Made by a program: the position numbers and the translations under genes. Under the pieces are notes generated by a model. That model was not told where the DNA came from. It saw only the letters and a list, made by a program, of their open reading frames with translations, and did not search any database. Shown piece after piece: positions 1-9,457 of a stretch of 64,000 nt of DNA. Source of the stretch: Saccharophagus degradans 2-40 (GTDB lineage: Bacteria; Pseudomonadota; Gammaproteobacteria; Pseudomonadales; Cellvibrionaceae); contig NC_007912.1 of assembly GCF_000013665.1 (NCBI RefSeq), positions 2,342,501 through 2,406,500 of the forward strand, written 5' to 3'. Within the stretch, counting starts at the first letter, position 1; every line of letters starts with the position of its first letter.

Positions 1-350
1 ATTCGAATATTCCCACGGCAGTATTTTGTCAGCCTAATATTGCGACTGTAGGGCTTACGCAGCAGCAAGCCGAAGAGCAATTTGGCGAAGTGTTGGTGTT
101 TAAAAGCGATTTTAAAGCGCTTAAACACACGCTTTCTGGTTTAGCGGAGCGCACCTTAATGAAGCTAATAGTAGATAAAACTACCGATAAGGTTGTGGGG
201 TGTCATATGGTGGGGCCAGATGCCGCTGAGATTATGCAGGGCATAGCTGTTGCTATTGTGGCCGGCGCAACCAAGCAGGATTTTGACAATACTATTGGTA
301 TCCACCCAAGCGCAGCTGAGGAATTTGTTACTATGCGCAGCCCAGTTTAG
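1..350 (+). CDS. gor: Glutathione-disulfide reductase, C-terminal part (5' end outside window)
   Basis: Only the C-terminal dimerisation domain is visible; the reading frame is already open at base 3 and closes at 348-350. Glutathione reductase uses NADPH and FAD to reduce oxidised glutathione in the cytoplasm. The visible part shows the family's PTAVF..P.IATVGLT segment that starts the dimerisation domain, and near the C-terminus the [11 protein letters not shown] motif. Its histidine is the base that, in this family, protonates the redox-active thiol across the dimer interface. Other pyridine nucleotide disulfide reductases share this fold, but the [13 protein letters not shown] ending is typical of Gor. 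The N-terminal FAD site and CxxxxC disulfide lie outside the window. Confidence 0.88.
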   Translation, partial: SNIPTAVFCQPNIATVGLTQQQAEEQFGEVLVFKSDFKALKHTLSGLAERTLMKLIVDKTTDKVVGCHMVGPDAAEIMQGIAVAIVAGATKQDFDNTIGIHPSAAEEFVTMRSPV

Positions 351-411
351 TTTGGGCTGGCAGAGTGTGTGGCTCAGCAAGCGTTTTAATAAGGTTTGAG
401 TGTGAAATAAC

Positions 412-441
412 GAAGCGCCTATTCACCTATTCAGGCGCTTC
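412..441. terminator. Perfect 9-bp hairpin at the gor/cmoB convergent end
   Basis: GAAGCGCCT at 412-420 pairs perfectly with AGGCGCTTC at 433-441 around a 12-nt loop. It overlaps the last codons and stop of cmoB and lies 62 bp beyond the gor stop. There is no strong T-run on either side, so it may act as a shared 3'-end structure rather than a classical intrinsic terminator. Confidence 0.5.
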
Positions 442-1404
442 TGCAAGTATCACTGCCCGCAATGGGGCGGGGTGGCCTTCTGCGGTTAAGGTTGGGTCGT
501 TAGGGTCTAGGAAGTCGCTTAACGATTGAAAGGTCATCCATTCGGTCGAGCGTTGCTCGTCTGTGCTGGTTTGGTTTACATCTACGCAGCGGGCATTTTT
601 AAAGCCACATTTGGTTAGCCAAGAAATAAGTGTTGGCACGCTAGGTAAAAACCATACGTTATTCATCATTGCGTAGCGGCCTTCTGGCACTAACACTTCG
701 CCGAGCTTGCCTTCTATTACTAAGGTTTCTAAAACCAATTGACCGCCTGGGCGCAATGTGGCTTTTAGTTCGCGTAGGTGATCCATAGGGGAGCGGCGAT
801 GATACAAAACACCCATTGAAAAGGTGGTGTCAAAAGCTTGTAAATTGGCGGGTACGGCTTCCATGGGGACCGGTAATAGGTCCACAGGGGCGTTGCTGCC
901 AATAAAGTGCTTTAGCATATAAAACTGCACAACAAAGCGCGGCGATGGGTCTATGCCTATTACTTGGCTCGCGCCTTCACCATACATGCGCCAGCAGTGG
1001 TATCCATTGCCGCAGCCTACATCTAGAATTTTACGGTGTTTGAGTGGTGCTAAATGGGGTAGGACTCGGTCCCACTTCCAGTCCGAATGCCATTCGGTGT
1101 CTATTTCAATATCAAATATATTGTAGGGGCCTTTGCGCCAAGGGATGAGTGCGCGAAACTGCTGCTCAATAAGTGTATGGGTTTCTTGGGCTAAGGGGGC
1201 TGTAGATTTTAACGTCACAGCGCTTTGGTAGCTAACCTGTACGTTGTCTACTTGGGGTAAATTCTGCATGGCAGTTAGCCATTGCTCTAGGTCGCCGTAG
1301 CGCTTGGTAGATAAGCCTTCGCTAATTTGGTCTGGCAGTATTTCTACCCAACGAGCTAGCGGGCCTTCTTTTTCTTGTTCTAAAAAGCTAGTGTAATCAA
1401 TCAT
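427..1404 (-). CDS. cmoB: tRNA U34 carboxymethyltransferase CmoB
   Basis: CmoB transfers the carboxymethyl group of carboxy-S-adenosylmethionine (made by CmoA) to 5-hydroxyuridine at tRNA position 34, giving cmo5U, which widens wobble decoding. The 325-residue length is normal for the family. The methyltransferase domain fills the C-terminal two thirds: motif I is [13 protein letters not shown], followed by IGIDPSPRF and the family-typical GVLYHRRSP and [15 protein letters not shown] segments. The N-terminal third holds the CmoB-specific [16 protein letters not shown] segment. The ATG at 1404 overlaps the cmoA stop by 4 bp (ATGA), so the two are translationally coupled with cmoA first. Confidence 0.96.
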
Positions 1405-2147
1405 TTAAAAGCAACTATTGAAGCAAAGTTGAAGCATTGAAACCACAGGTCTACGCTGCGAAAACCCACTTCGGTAAGCCTGTTTTTATGGGTGGTGAGG
1501 GTTTCTGGTACCAATACGTTTTCTATCGCGGTGCGCTTTTGGGCAATTTCTAACTCGCTGTAACCATTGGTTTTTTTAAAGTAATGGTGCAAATCGGTTA
1601 CTAGCTCGTCGTGGTGTGCATCTTCAAAGGTAAGCTTTTCAGACAGTATAAGAATGCCGCCTTGGTTCATGCCCGCATAAATATTGGCCAGCAGACTTTG
1701 GCGCTGCTGTTTAGGAATAAATTGCAAGGTGAAATTCAACACCACAACCGAGGCGTTGCTAATAGGGGTTTGGTTTATATCTTCGCAGCGAAGGGTTACG
1801 GGTACATCGTAGCTATCGGCGTCGATTACCTGTTTTGCACGCTCGATCATATCGCTAGAGTTATCTACCCCAACAATAGACACGCCCGCAGCGCTTATAC
1901 GGTGGCGCATAGCCAGTGTGGCGGCGCCTAGCGAGCAGCCAAGGTCGTAACAAGTGGAATCTGCCTTGGCGTAGCGCTCTGCCATTTGGCCAATCATGTG
2001 GATGATGGTGCTGTAACCCGGTACCGAGCGCTTGATCATATCGGGAAATACATCTACCACCTTCTTATCGAAGATGAATTCACCCACGTTATCGTGTGGC
2101 GCGGCGTAGATGTTATCTCGTTGGGACGTGTCGTCCATAAATTGCAC
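1401..2147 (-). CDS. cmoA: Carboxy-S-adenosyl-L-methionine synthase CmoA
   Basis: CmoA converts SAM and prephenate to carboxy-SAM, the cofactor CmoB uses for wobble-uridine modification. The sequence shows the family block [24 protein letters not shown] near the N-terminus, the SAM-binding motif [13 protein letters not shown], and [13 protein letters not shown]. The 248-residue length matches the family. The longest frame starts with GTG at 2147; an ATG three codons downstream at 2138 is equally plausible because a weak GAGTG lies about 7 bases before it. It is the first gene of a two-gene minus-strand operon with cmoB. A third pathway gene, cmoM, lies 6.5 kb away at 8662. Confidence 0.95.
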
Positions 2148-2335
2148 TCAATATAGCGTTAAGGGGCTACCACAACGGAATTCACCCGAAAGCCGGCTAT
2201 TCTAGCGACTGAGCCTTTTACAAACAATCAACTACACTTATTGAAACAACCATTTTTGCTACCTAGATAGCCTGATGCAAATACTTAGGCGTAGGGGTAA
2301 AAAGCACTATTAATAGGCTAGATGACAGGTACTGC

Positions 2336-3985
2336 ATGGCTGTATCCTCGAAAAAACCGAAGCACTATATTAACTACGGAGCCTTGAGCATCCTCGTGGC
2401 GGACGATTTTAGTAGTTTCCGCAATACGGTATTTGGCATGTTGCAACGGTTGGGCGTGCAAACGGTGGATACGGCGGGAAATGCGGAAAGCGTAATAGAT
2501 ATATGCAGTCGTAAAGCCTTCGACATTATTTTGTGCGATTACAACCTAGGCAACGGTAAAACCGGTCAGCACGTACTAGAAGAACTACGATTTAAAAACC
2601 TGCTACCAAAGCGCACCGTATTTATTATGGTTTCGGCTGAAGCGGCTCGTACTATTGTGATGTCTGCTTATGATTGTGAGCCCAACGATTACCTTATGAA
2701 GCCTATTACAGCGGGTATGCTGCAGCAGCGTATAGACCGTATTTTACTGCAACGGCTTGCTTTTTCGCCTGTGTATAAGGCATTAGATGCAGGGGATATG
2801 GCAACCGCTATTGATAAGCTAATTGATCTTTCGCTTGCCGAAGACCGGTATTCTACCGCCGCCCAAAAGTGGCTGGGGGAGCTGTTTATACACGACAATC
2901 AATTCGATAAAGCCGAGCGGCTATATAGAACTGCACTTGAATTTCGTCAGTTGGATTGGGCAAAACTCGGTTTGGCGCGTTGTAAACAGGCACGTGGCGA
3001 GTTTGAGCAAGCAGAGGAGTGGCTGCACCAAATAGTTAATGAAAACCCCTTATACCTACCCGCTTACGATGTATTAGCCGATACCTATGCGGGGAAAGGC
3101 GATGTTAACGCGGAGCAGACAGCCTTACAGCGAGCGGTAGAAATATCGCCAATGTCTATTCTTCGGCAAAAAAAGCTTGGGGAAGTGGCGCAAAAAAATC
3201 AGGATTTCAGTGTTGCCTTAGGTGCATTTAAAAAAGCCGTTAAGTTGGGCGATTTATCGTGCTATGGCGAAGCGAAAGATAATCTAAATTACGCTAGGGT
3301 TGCCGCTAAATGTATTGAGGCAGAGCTAGACGTGCCCCCAGATACCGCCAACGAGGCCATTGCCTTGCTGGAGCAGGCCAAAGAGCGCTATAGCTTAGAT
3401 GACAATTTAGAAGCACAGGCCAAAATGCTTCGGGCTGCAATTCACTGTGCTAAAAACGAAAAAGACGTGGCTGAGCAGAACCTTACAGAAGTTGAGCGTG
3501 TTTTTGCGCCCGACTCGGCTGATATTGCCCTACATATGGATTACGTAAATTTACTTATTGCGATGGGGCAGCAAGATAAAGCCAACGCTTATTTGGCCAA
3601 GCTACAAGAGCAGTTTGCTTACGACCAAAAAGCGCTGGAGCAGCTTGACGTATTTCTGGATGAGCCAGCCAGTGACGCCAATAGGGCGATGGTGGCAGCT
3701 GTAAATAGGGAGGGCATAGATTTATATAATCAAGCCGAATACGACCAAGCCCTGGAGTGTTTTGAAAAAGCGAAGAAACTGTTCCCTAAGCATATAGGTT
3801 TACAGCTAAATATTATTCAAACCCTTGTGGGCAAAATGCGAGACTACCCTGATGACCCAGAATTGTCCGGGGCTTGCCACGCGTCGCTTAAATTAATTGC
3901 TTCGCTAATTGATGAGCAGCACCCGCAATTTAATCGCTACGAAAAGCTACGAAAAATGGCGTTTACAGAACAGGAGAGAGTATGA
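2336..3985 (+). CDS. Response regulator receiver domain fused to TPR repeats
   Basis: A cytoplasmic 549-residue protein with an N-terminal CheY-like receiver domain (about residues 15-135) followed by about 400 residues of helical repeats read as tetratricopeptide repeats. Receiver hallmarks are visible: the acidic pair in LVADDF, the phospho-acceptor Asp in ILCDYNLG, the Ser of MVSAE and the conserved Lys-Pro of YLMKPIT. TPR-like units appear as LGELFIHDNQFDKAERLYRT, GLARCKQARGEFEQAEEWL and GIDLYNQAEYDQALECFEKA. There is no DNA-binding or enzymatic output, so the output is probably protein-protein contact through the TPRs. The stop overlaps the start of the next gene, a kinase, by 4 bp, marking them as a two-component pair. 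Target unknown. Confidence 0.85.
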   Translation: MAVSSKKPKHYINYGALSILVADDFSSFRNTVFGMLQRLGVQTVDTAGNAESVIDICSRKAFDIILCDYNLGNGKTGQHVLEELRFKNLLPKRTVFIMVSAEAARTIVMSAYDCEPNDYLMKPITAGMLQQRIDRILLQRLAFSPVYKALDAGDMATAIDKLIDLSLAEDRYSTAAQKWLGELFIHDNQFDKAERLYRTALEFRQLDWAKLGLARCKQARGEFEQAEEWLHQIVNENPLYLPAYDVLADTYAGKGDVNAEQTALQRAVEISPMSILRQKKLGEVAQKNQDFSVALGAFKKAVKLGDLSCYGEAKDNLNYARVAAKCIEAELDVPPDTANEAIALLEQAKERYSLDDNLEAQAKMLRAAIHCAKNEKDVAEQNLTEVERVFAPDSADIALHMDYVNLLIAMGQQDKANAYLAKLQEQFAYDQKALEQLDVFLDEPASDANRAMVAAVNREGIDLYNQAEYDQALECFEKAKKLFPKHIGLQLNIIQTLVGKMRDYPDDPELSGACHASLKLIASLIDEQHPQFNRYEKLRKMAFTEQERV

Positions 3986-4677
3986 GTGATTCACCTAAAA
4001 AAGGTATAGATTTCGCCATGGTGTTGGCATCGAGCGTACACGATATGAAAAATTCGGTGGGTATGCTGTTGGCTTCGCTGGACCAATTAATGGAATCGGC
4101 CCCGCCTAAGGATGAATCGCAAAGCAGGCAGTACTCAACGCTAAGTTACGAGGCTTCGCGTATAAATAACGAGCTGGTGCAACTGCTAACTGTGTACCGT
4201 ATGCAAAACGAATTTTTGCCGTTACGCATTGATGAGCACTACATTGTGGATATTTTTGAAGAGCAAATAGCTCGCAACCACACTTTAATAGAAACCCGCG
4301 ATATTAGTTTAGATATGGATTGCGACCACGATTTAAATTGGTATTTCGATAGAGATTTAGTAAGCAGCGTTATACATAACGTGCTTATTAATGGCATACG
4401 CTATACCAGTAATAAAATCGTGTTATCTGCAAAAGTAGAAAACGATATGCTGGTGCTTTCGGTTGCGGATAACGGCTCTGGCTACCCACCAAGCATGTTA
4501 GATAGGCCTTCGTGCGGGGTTGAAGACGCCGAGGTAAGCAAAGATGGAACCCATTTAGGGTTATATTTTGCCGAGCGTATTGCCGAAATGCACAAAGAAA
4601 AAAACCGCCACGGGTTTATCAAATTATCGAATGATAGTGATATAGGCGGCGGTTTATTTAGTTTGTATATACCCTAA
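3982..4677 (+). CDS. Small soluble sensor histidine kinase
   Basis: A 231-residue protein without membrane segments or an obvious sensory domain. Near the N-terminus is an H-box-like segment, SSVHDMKNSVGMLL, with His20 the likely phosphorylated residue. The C-terminal half is a HATPase_c ATP-binding domain: N-box VIHNVLINGIRYTS, G1 box VADNGSGYP and G2-like GTHLGLYFAERI. ATGA overlap with the receiver-TPR gene upstream makes them a probable cognate pair. Because it lacks a sensor domain of its own, the input may come through a partner protein, perhaps the TPR region of the regulator or an unlinked sensor; that is inference. Confidence 0.82.
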   Translation: MSDSPKKGIDFAMVLASSVHDMKNSVGMLLASLDQLMESAPPKDESQSRQYSTLSYEASRINNELVQLLTVYRMQNEFLPLRIDEHYIVDIFEEQIARNHTLIETRDISLDMDCDHDLNWYFDRDLVSSVIHNVLINGIRYTSNKIVLSAKVENDMLVLSVADNGSGYPPSMLDRPSCGVEDAEVSKDGTHLGLYFAERIAEMHKEKNRHGFIKLSNDSDIGGGLFSLYIP

Positions 4678-4681
4678 TGCT

Positions 4682-4718
4682 TAGTTGCTAGTTGCTAGTT
4701 GCTAGTTGCTAGTTGCTA
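4682..4718. repeat. Tandem heptamer, five copies of TAGTTGC
   Basis: Five perfect, directly abutting copies of TAGTTGC fill 4682-4716, followed by a partial TA. It lies in the gap between two convergent genes (histidine kinase and thioesterase), just after the kinase stop. The pattern fits slipped-strand expansion. No hairpin or coding role is visible. Confidence 0.9.
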
Positions 4719-4736
4719 AAAGCGGTAGTGATTATG

Positions 4737-5126
4737 TTAGCCGAGGTTGGATTCTAAAATAGCTCTAATATCGTCTGGGATTGCGGTGGTTTTTTGTGTT
4801 TTAAAATCAAAAAATACTAACACTGCATTACCTGAGGCAACTTTTTTATCTGATTGAAACGCTTCGTGATACACCGTAAACGAGGCGTTACCTACCTTTT
4901 GTATTTGCGTTGTAATTGTTACATCTGCCCCCAAAAAAATCTGCTGCAGAAAATCGACTTCGAAGTGGGCCAAAATAATGGGCCAATTGGCGATAGTCCA
5001 AGATGGGATAATGTCTTCAAACAGCGGTGCCCGCGCAGATTCAAACCAGCTAGGTAACACGGTGTTGCTTATATGCCCTAGGGCATCGGTTTCGTTAAAG
5101 CGCGGACGAATGGTGCAGCTATACAT
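4737..5126 (-). CDS. Acyl-CoA thioesterase, hotdog fold (YbgC/FadM-like)
   Basis: A 129-residue single hotdog-domain protein. The N-terminal RPRFNETDALGHISNTVL segment carries the Asp of the ETDALGHI motif, the catalytic acid in the 4-hydroxybenzoyl-CoA thioesterase/YbgC group, followed by the WFESAR helix. Such enzymes hydrolyse acyl-CoA thioesters; the chain length cannot be read from sequence. A TAGGAG ribosome site lies 8 bases before the ATG. The gene is 67 bp ahead of the M16 peptidase stop on the same strand, with no sign of functional linkage. FadM (long-chain) and YbgC (short-chain or Tol-Pal linked) are alternative readings; no tol genes are nearby. Confidence 0.82.
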   Translation of the reverse strand: MYSCTIRPRFNETDALGHISNTVLPSWFESARAPLFEDIIPSWTIANWPIILAHFEVDFLQQIFLGADVTITTQIQKVGNASFTVYHEAFQSDKKVASGNAVLVFFDFKTQKTTAIPDDIRAILESNLG

Positions 5127-5193
5127 CTAAAATACTCCTAGTATTGCAATCCTTTGTACGGCGCCCTTGGGTGGGCGCGCGTGAATAATATTT

Positions 5194-8145
5194 TTACAGC
5201 GTTTGGATTGTAAGGCCCGCTGCTTCCATTTTGTCTTTTTTACTGAAATCCGTCACAACTGCAATGTGTGCATTGTCGGGTTTTAGATACAGTTCCGCTA
5301 CGCGGCGCAAATCACTGGCTTCAACGGCTAAAATTCGCTCGCGGAAGCGTTGACGTACTTCGGGTGGGCGCCCGTGTAATTCTTGATAAAAACAGCGTTT
5401 TGCTTTACCCGCAGGGGACTCGGAGCGATCTAATGAGCCAATAGTACCTAAAATGGCTTCCTCTACTTTTTGTCTATCGTGATTCTCGGTTATTGCCCAC
5501 TCTACACTGCGGTCAAAGTCTGCAAGGGTTTCTTCTAAGCGCGGGTCGCGATAGGAGTAAAAGCGGAAAGCGCCAATAGTGCTATCTTGGCTTGCACCAC
5601 CACCGTATGCGCCGCCTTGCTCGCGAATGGCTTTGTGTAAAAAACTATTGCGCATTACGCCGGCGAGCACAACAAGTGCGGCCGCGTCTGGGTGGTCCAT
5701 AGGAACTGTGGCGTAGGCTTTAGAACAAAAGTTTACTTGTGAATCGGTTAACCACGCATCGTTAACTTGGCGAACTTGTTTGCCAAGGTCAAAGCCTGTA
5801 GCTGGGGTTTGGGTATTGCTTGTAAAACGGGCTGCTAATTGGGCTTGCATCTCGTCTAAATGGGCATGCTCACCAATAAGCAAAGCTTGAAATTGCGACG
5901 CAGTAATTAATTCGTGAATACTGGTAAATAAATTTGATAACGCTTCTAGGCCGCCTTCGGACCGCAAACCGTCGTCCAGCTGTTTAAGCGCTTTAATGCC
6001 GGCTAAGCCAGACCAGTTATGTTGCAAGTTAGCCGCAGCGCAAATGCCAGAAGATGCTGCAGCCATGGCTAAGCTGTGGCCACTGCCGGTAACGCTTTGC
6101 TCGCGGTGGGCGCGTATTTGCGATACCAATTCGGCAATGCGGCCAGTTTCGTCAAAGCGTGGCGTTTCTATTAATGCTTTTAATACATCACTAAGCGCTG
6201 CTTGGTTGCGATTAAGTGCTTTACCTGAGTACGCGTAATAACTGGTTAATTTATGAGGGTCGTTAACATCGCCGCGAATTGAGCTAAAAGCAGAAAGGCC
6301 GCCTGTAACACTAGCTTGCCAGCGCTGGCTGTTTAAGTAATCTTTTTCACCGAGCCCAAGCTCAGTAATGCAGGTGTTGTACAGCGGCAATACGTTAAGC
6401 TGTTCGGGCGAAAACTGCGGCAACGGGTATATCAATTGTTGGTACACAAGGCCATTGGTACCTGCGCTATAGCGCGTAACGGGTGTGGGGTTGTTGGGCG
6501 CAAGTGTGGTCGTTTCACCTGTGGTTGCATCTTCTGCTGCGGGTACATCGCTAAGAGTCACTTTGGGCAGAATGCTTTCGTCATCAATTTGGTCTTGGCG
6601 TTTCTTAAGCGCTTGGGCCAACTCAACAATGTTTTGTTTATCTTCTTCGGTTAGGTTCGCTTGTATTTGCGCAAGTTTCTCTAGCTCTGCTTGCTCTTTA
6701 CGCGCCTGCAGCTCGGCATTGGGGCTAAGCGTTAACCGTACTTTATGCGGGTTGTTTAGCAGCCACTTTTCGATAAGTGTTTTAATAAAGTTTGGCTGTT
6801 TTATATCTTCACGCAGCTGATCCAGTGCTGCATCAACATCTAATAATTTTACTGGGTCGCCACGGTGTGTAGCCGCGGTAAGGGCGGTCATTATTAGCTG
6901 AAGGCCAAATGGATAGCTGTCGCCGCCCACTTCGCGCTGGTGTAATTCTAATTGATGCAGTGCAGATTCAACGTCTTCTTGTGGAATGCCTTCTTCGGCT
7001 ACTTTGCGCAAGGTGCTTTCAATTAATTGCTCTACATCATCTGCGCTGCCTTCTTGGCAGCCCTCTAAGCCACAAATAAATGTAAGTTCTTTTTGCGAAT
7101 CATCTAGGCCGCAAATGGGCGAGGGGGAAGAGCCAAGCTCGGTAGATTCGAGTGCGTGCATAAGTGGAGTTGCACTGTTATCCATTAACACGCTTGATAG
7201 CAACTGTGCTTGCAGCGCTTCTTGCAAATTGGTGGATTTACCTAATAACCAACCCAGTACAACGTGATGTTTGTCGGCAGCGTCTGCTTGGGTGTAGGGG
7301 TAGCTTTCTTGCACTTTTACCGGCGCGTAGTAGCGTTTTTCGTCGGGCACCGAAATTTCTTTATCTAACCGTTCAAACTTACATAGCGCTTGGGTTTCAA
7401 ATTTTTCTTGTAGTTCAGCCGCTGGTTTGTCGCCATAGGTCATGAAAATAGCGTTGCTTGGGTGGTAGTGGGTTTTGTAGAACGTAATCAGCTGCTCGTA
7501 GGTTAAATCGGGAATGGCTTCTGGGTCACCACCGCTGTTGTGGTGATAGGTGTTATTTGGAAACAAGTACTTAGTGAGAGTTTGCCAAAGCTGCGACGGG
7601 ACCGAGCTCATAGCGCCTTTCATTTCGTTAAACACAACGCCTTTGTACACCAGCTTAGAGCTTGGGTCGTCTGCGGTTTCGAATTCGAGGCGGTGGCCTT
7701 CTTGGGCAAAGTCGAGAGGGTCTAGGCGCGAGAAAAACACCGCATCTAAATACACATCTAATAGGTTGTTGTAATCTTTGCTGTTCATGCTCGCAAACGG
7801 GTAAGCAGTCCAGTCAGAGCTGGTGAAGGCATTCATAAACGTGTTTAACGAGCGGCGCGTCATCATAAAAAATGGGTCGCGCACAGGGTATTTATCGCTG
7901 CCGCAAAGTGCGGTGTGCTCTAGAATATGGGCTACGCCACGGCTATCTTGTGGCACGGTGCGCAACGCCACTAAAAATACGTTTTCTTGGTTGTCTGCGG
8001 CCAAGTGGTAGTGTTTGGCTCCCGTTACTTTGTGCTCAAATTCCTGCACGGTTAAGTTAAGCGATGCAACATACTGTGAGCGGATGTAGTTAAAGCTTTT
8101 GTGGTGAGCGGGAGTGTTTGTTACCGAGTCTGCGCTGGCAGTCAT
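5194..8145 (-). CDS. M16C-family zinc metallopeptidase (presequence protease-like)
   Basis: A 983-residue protein of the size of the M16C/PreP group, which form a closed two-half chamber that degrades short unfolded peptides. The inverted zinc motif HILEH (His73, Glu76, His77) is followed by TALCGSDKYPVRDPFFMM, and the downstream zinc-ligand helix appears as FNEMKGAMSS. The M16C-associated middle domain and a second, catalytically inactive M16 half follow; the C-terminal half shows the AYGGGA.. segment expected there. No signal peptide is visible, so a cytoplasmic peptide-clearing role is likely. A GAGG site 5 bases before the ATG supports the start. It is transcribed away from the MazG-like gene at 8297. 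Confidence 0.9.
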   Translation of the reverse strand: MTASADSVTNTPAHHKSFNYIRSQYVASLNLTVQEFEHKVTGAKHYHLAADNQENVFLVALRTVPQDSRGVAHILEHTALCGSDKYPVRDPFFMMTRRSLNTFMNAFTSSDWTAYPFASMNSKDYNNLLDVYLDAVFFSRLDPLDFAQEGHRLEFETADDPSSKLVYKGVVFNEMKGAMSSVPSQLWQTLTKYLFPNNTYHHNSGGDPEAIPDLTYEQLITFYKTHYHPSNAIFMTYGDKPAAELQEKFETQALCKFERLDKEISVPDEKRYYAPVKVQESYPYTQADAADKHHVVLGWLLGKSTNLQEALQAQLLSSVLMDNSATPLMHALESTELGSSPSPICGLDDSQKELTFICGLEGCQEGSADDVEQLIESTLRKVAEEGIPQEDVESALHQLELHQREVGGDSYPFGLQLIMTALTAATHRGDPVKLLDVDAALDQLREDIKQPNFIKTLIEKWLLNNPHKVRLTLSPNAELQARKEQAELEKLAQIQANLTEEDKQNIVELAQALKKRQDQIDDESILPKVTLSDVPAAEDATTGETTTLAPNNPTPVTRYSAGTNGLVYQQLIYPLPQFSPEQLNVLPLYNTCITELGLGEKDYLNSQRWQASVTGGLSAFSSIRGDVNDPHKLTSYYAYSGKALNRNQAALSDVLKALIETPRFDETGRIAELVSQIRAHREQSVTGSGHSLAMAAASSGICAAANLQHNWSGLAGIKALKQLDDGLRSEGGLEALSNLFTSIHELITASQFQALLIGEHAHLDEMQAQLAARFTSNTQTPATGFDLGKQVRQVNDAWLTDSQVNFCSKAYATVPMDHPDAAALVVLAGVMRNSFLHKAIREQGGAYGGGASQDSTIGAFRFYSYRDPRLEETLADFDRSVEWAITENHDRQKVEEAILGTIGSLDRSESPAGKAKRCFYQELHGRPPEVRQRFRERILAVEASDLRRVAELYLKPDNAHIAVVTDFSKKDKMEAAGLTIQTL

Positions 8146-8296
8146 ATAGGCCTCTAGGTGTACTTGCGATTATAAGTGCAACGGTGTCGCGTTATGCGCG
8201 AAATAAGAATCAATGATTGGAATGTAAACCTGTGTCAGTGATAATTCAACCGCCGCAGCGGCTATAGGCCTAACCAATACGGGAGTAGCACAAAAG

Positions 8297-8605
8297 GTGA
8301 ACATATCGCACATTCTAGAAGCGTTTTATGCTATTGCCGATAAAGAGGGCTGGCATGGTCATCACACCCCCAAAAACCTTGCTGCAGCAATTTCTGTAGA
8401 GTCTGCAGAGCTGCTTGAGCAGTTTATGTGGCTGGAAGATGGCAATGAATTAACCGAAACGCAAAAACAGGCTGTTGGCCAAGAAATTGCCGATGTTGCC
8501 ATGTACCTTGTGGTGCTGTGTGACAAGCTAGGTTTAAGCATAGATGAAGTAATAGCGAACAAGCTTGCCTTAAACGCGCAAAGACATACTAAAACCACTA
8601 AATAA
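8297..8605 (+). CDS. MazG-like nucleotide pyrophosphohydrolase
   Basis: A 102-residue all-alpha NTP pyrophosphatase of the MazG/dCTPase group, which hydrolyses (d)NTPs to monophosphate and pyrophosphate, often as house-cleaning. Metal-binding signatures are visible: VESAELLEQFMW gives the first ExxE-type helix and QEIADVAMYLVVLCDKLG the second E..D helix, followed by the KLALNAQR motif. The best start is GTG at 8297; GGGAG lies 11 bases upstream. The gene precedes cmoM by 56 bp on the same strand. Substrate cannot be predicted. Confidence 0.88.
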   Translation: MNISHILEAFYAIADKEGWHGHHTPKNLAAAISVESAELLEQFMWLEDGNELTETQKQAVGQEIADVAMYLVVLCDKLGLSIDEVIANKLALNAQRHTKTTK

Positions 8606-8661
8606 GTGTAATTAAAGTTGTTGTTAACCTACTAAGGTTAAGGCAATAAATAGGGTAGTAA

Positions 8662-9450
8662 ATGGCAGATAGAAATTTCGACGACCTAGCGCCGCGCTTT
8701 GCTCGCAACATTTACGGCAGCCACAAAGGGCGGGTGCGGCTAGAGGTACTAAAGCGAGATTTGTGCGATTACGTTCCATTATTCCAAAACTTAGCCGGTG
8801 TTGAAGTGTTGGATATGGGAGCAGGACAAGGGCATTTTTCGTTGGGTTTGGCTGAGCAGGGCGCGCATGTGCACTTGTGCGACGTGTCTGAAAAGATGTT
8901 AGCCATGGCCAAAGTGCGCTGGCAGGAGATATGCGAGGCGCAAGCCCAAGCTGGTATGCCAATCGTTGGCAGTGCAACCTTTACCCAGTGCGCGTTACAG
9001 CAACTGCCTGTGAAGGAGTATCCACTGGTTCTTGGGCATGCGGTATTGGAATGGTTAGAAGATCCTCGTCAAGGCTTTGGTTATTTAGTTGATTCTGTCG
9101 CTACTGGTGGCTATTTGTCGGTAATTGTTTATAACGCCCACGGGTTAGCGTTTAAAAACCTTTTGCGAGGTAATTTCAAAAAGTTCGATCGCAATAACTT
9201 TAAAGCGTTTAAAGGTAGCCTTACCCCCATATCACCGCTTACTCCCGAGCAACTTATGCAATGGGGTAAGAAGCTGAAATTGGAGTTAGTTGGTTTTAGC
9301 GGGATTCGCGTTTTTCAGGATTACATTTTAGACAAAAGCATTCGCGAAGCCGACCCAGATGGCTTGCTAGTAAAAGAATTGGAGTACTCGCGCTTAGAGC
9401 CGTTTAGAAATATGGCGCGCTACCTACATTTTGTGTTTAAGCGGCCTTAG
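8662..9450 (+). CDS. cmoM: tRNA cmo5U34 methyltransferase CmoM
   Basis: CmoM (formerly SmtA) methylates the carboxyl group of cmo5U34 in some tRNAs to give the methyl ester mcmo5U34. The N-terminus, ADRNFDDLAPRFARNIYGSHKG, is nearly diagnostic of the family. The SAM site DMGAGQGHFSLGLAEQG, the LCDVSEKML strand, and HAVLEWLEDPRQG and VIVYNAHGL follow. Length 262 is normal. It lies 6.5 kb from cmoA-cmoB, so the whole pathway from carboxy-SAM to the methyl ester is encoded within 9 kb but in separate transcription units. Confidence 0.95.
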   Translation: MADRNFDDLAPRFARNIYGSHKGRVRLEVLKRDLCDYVPLFQNLAGVEVLDMGAGQGHFSLGLAEQGAHVHLCDVSEKMLAMAKVRWQEICEAQAQAGMPIVGSATFTQCALQQLPVKEYPLVLGHAVLEWLEDPRQGFGYLVDSVATGGYLSVIVYNAHGLAFKNLLRGNFKKFDRNNFKAFKGSLTPISPLTPEQLMQWGKKLKLELVGFSGIRVFQDYILDKSIREADPDGLLVKELEYSRLEPFRNMARYLHFVFKRP

Positions 9451-9457
9451 GTATGAA

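Noticed and set aside
4682-4718. Possible CRISPR-like array
   Set aside because: Units are only 7 bp and directly abutting with no spacers, so it is a simple tandem repeat.
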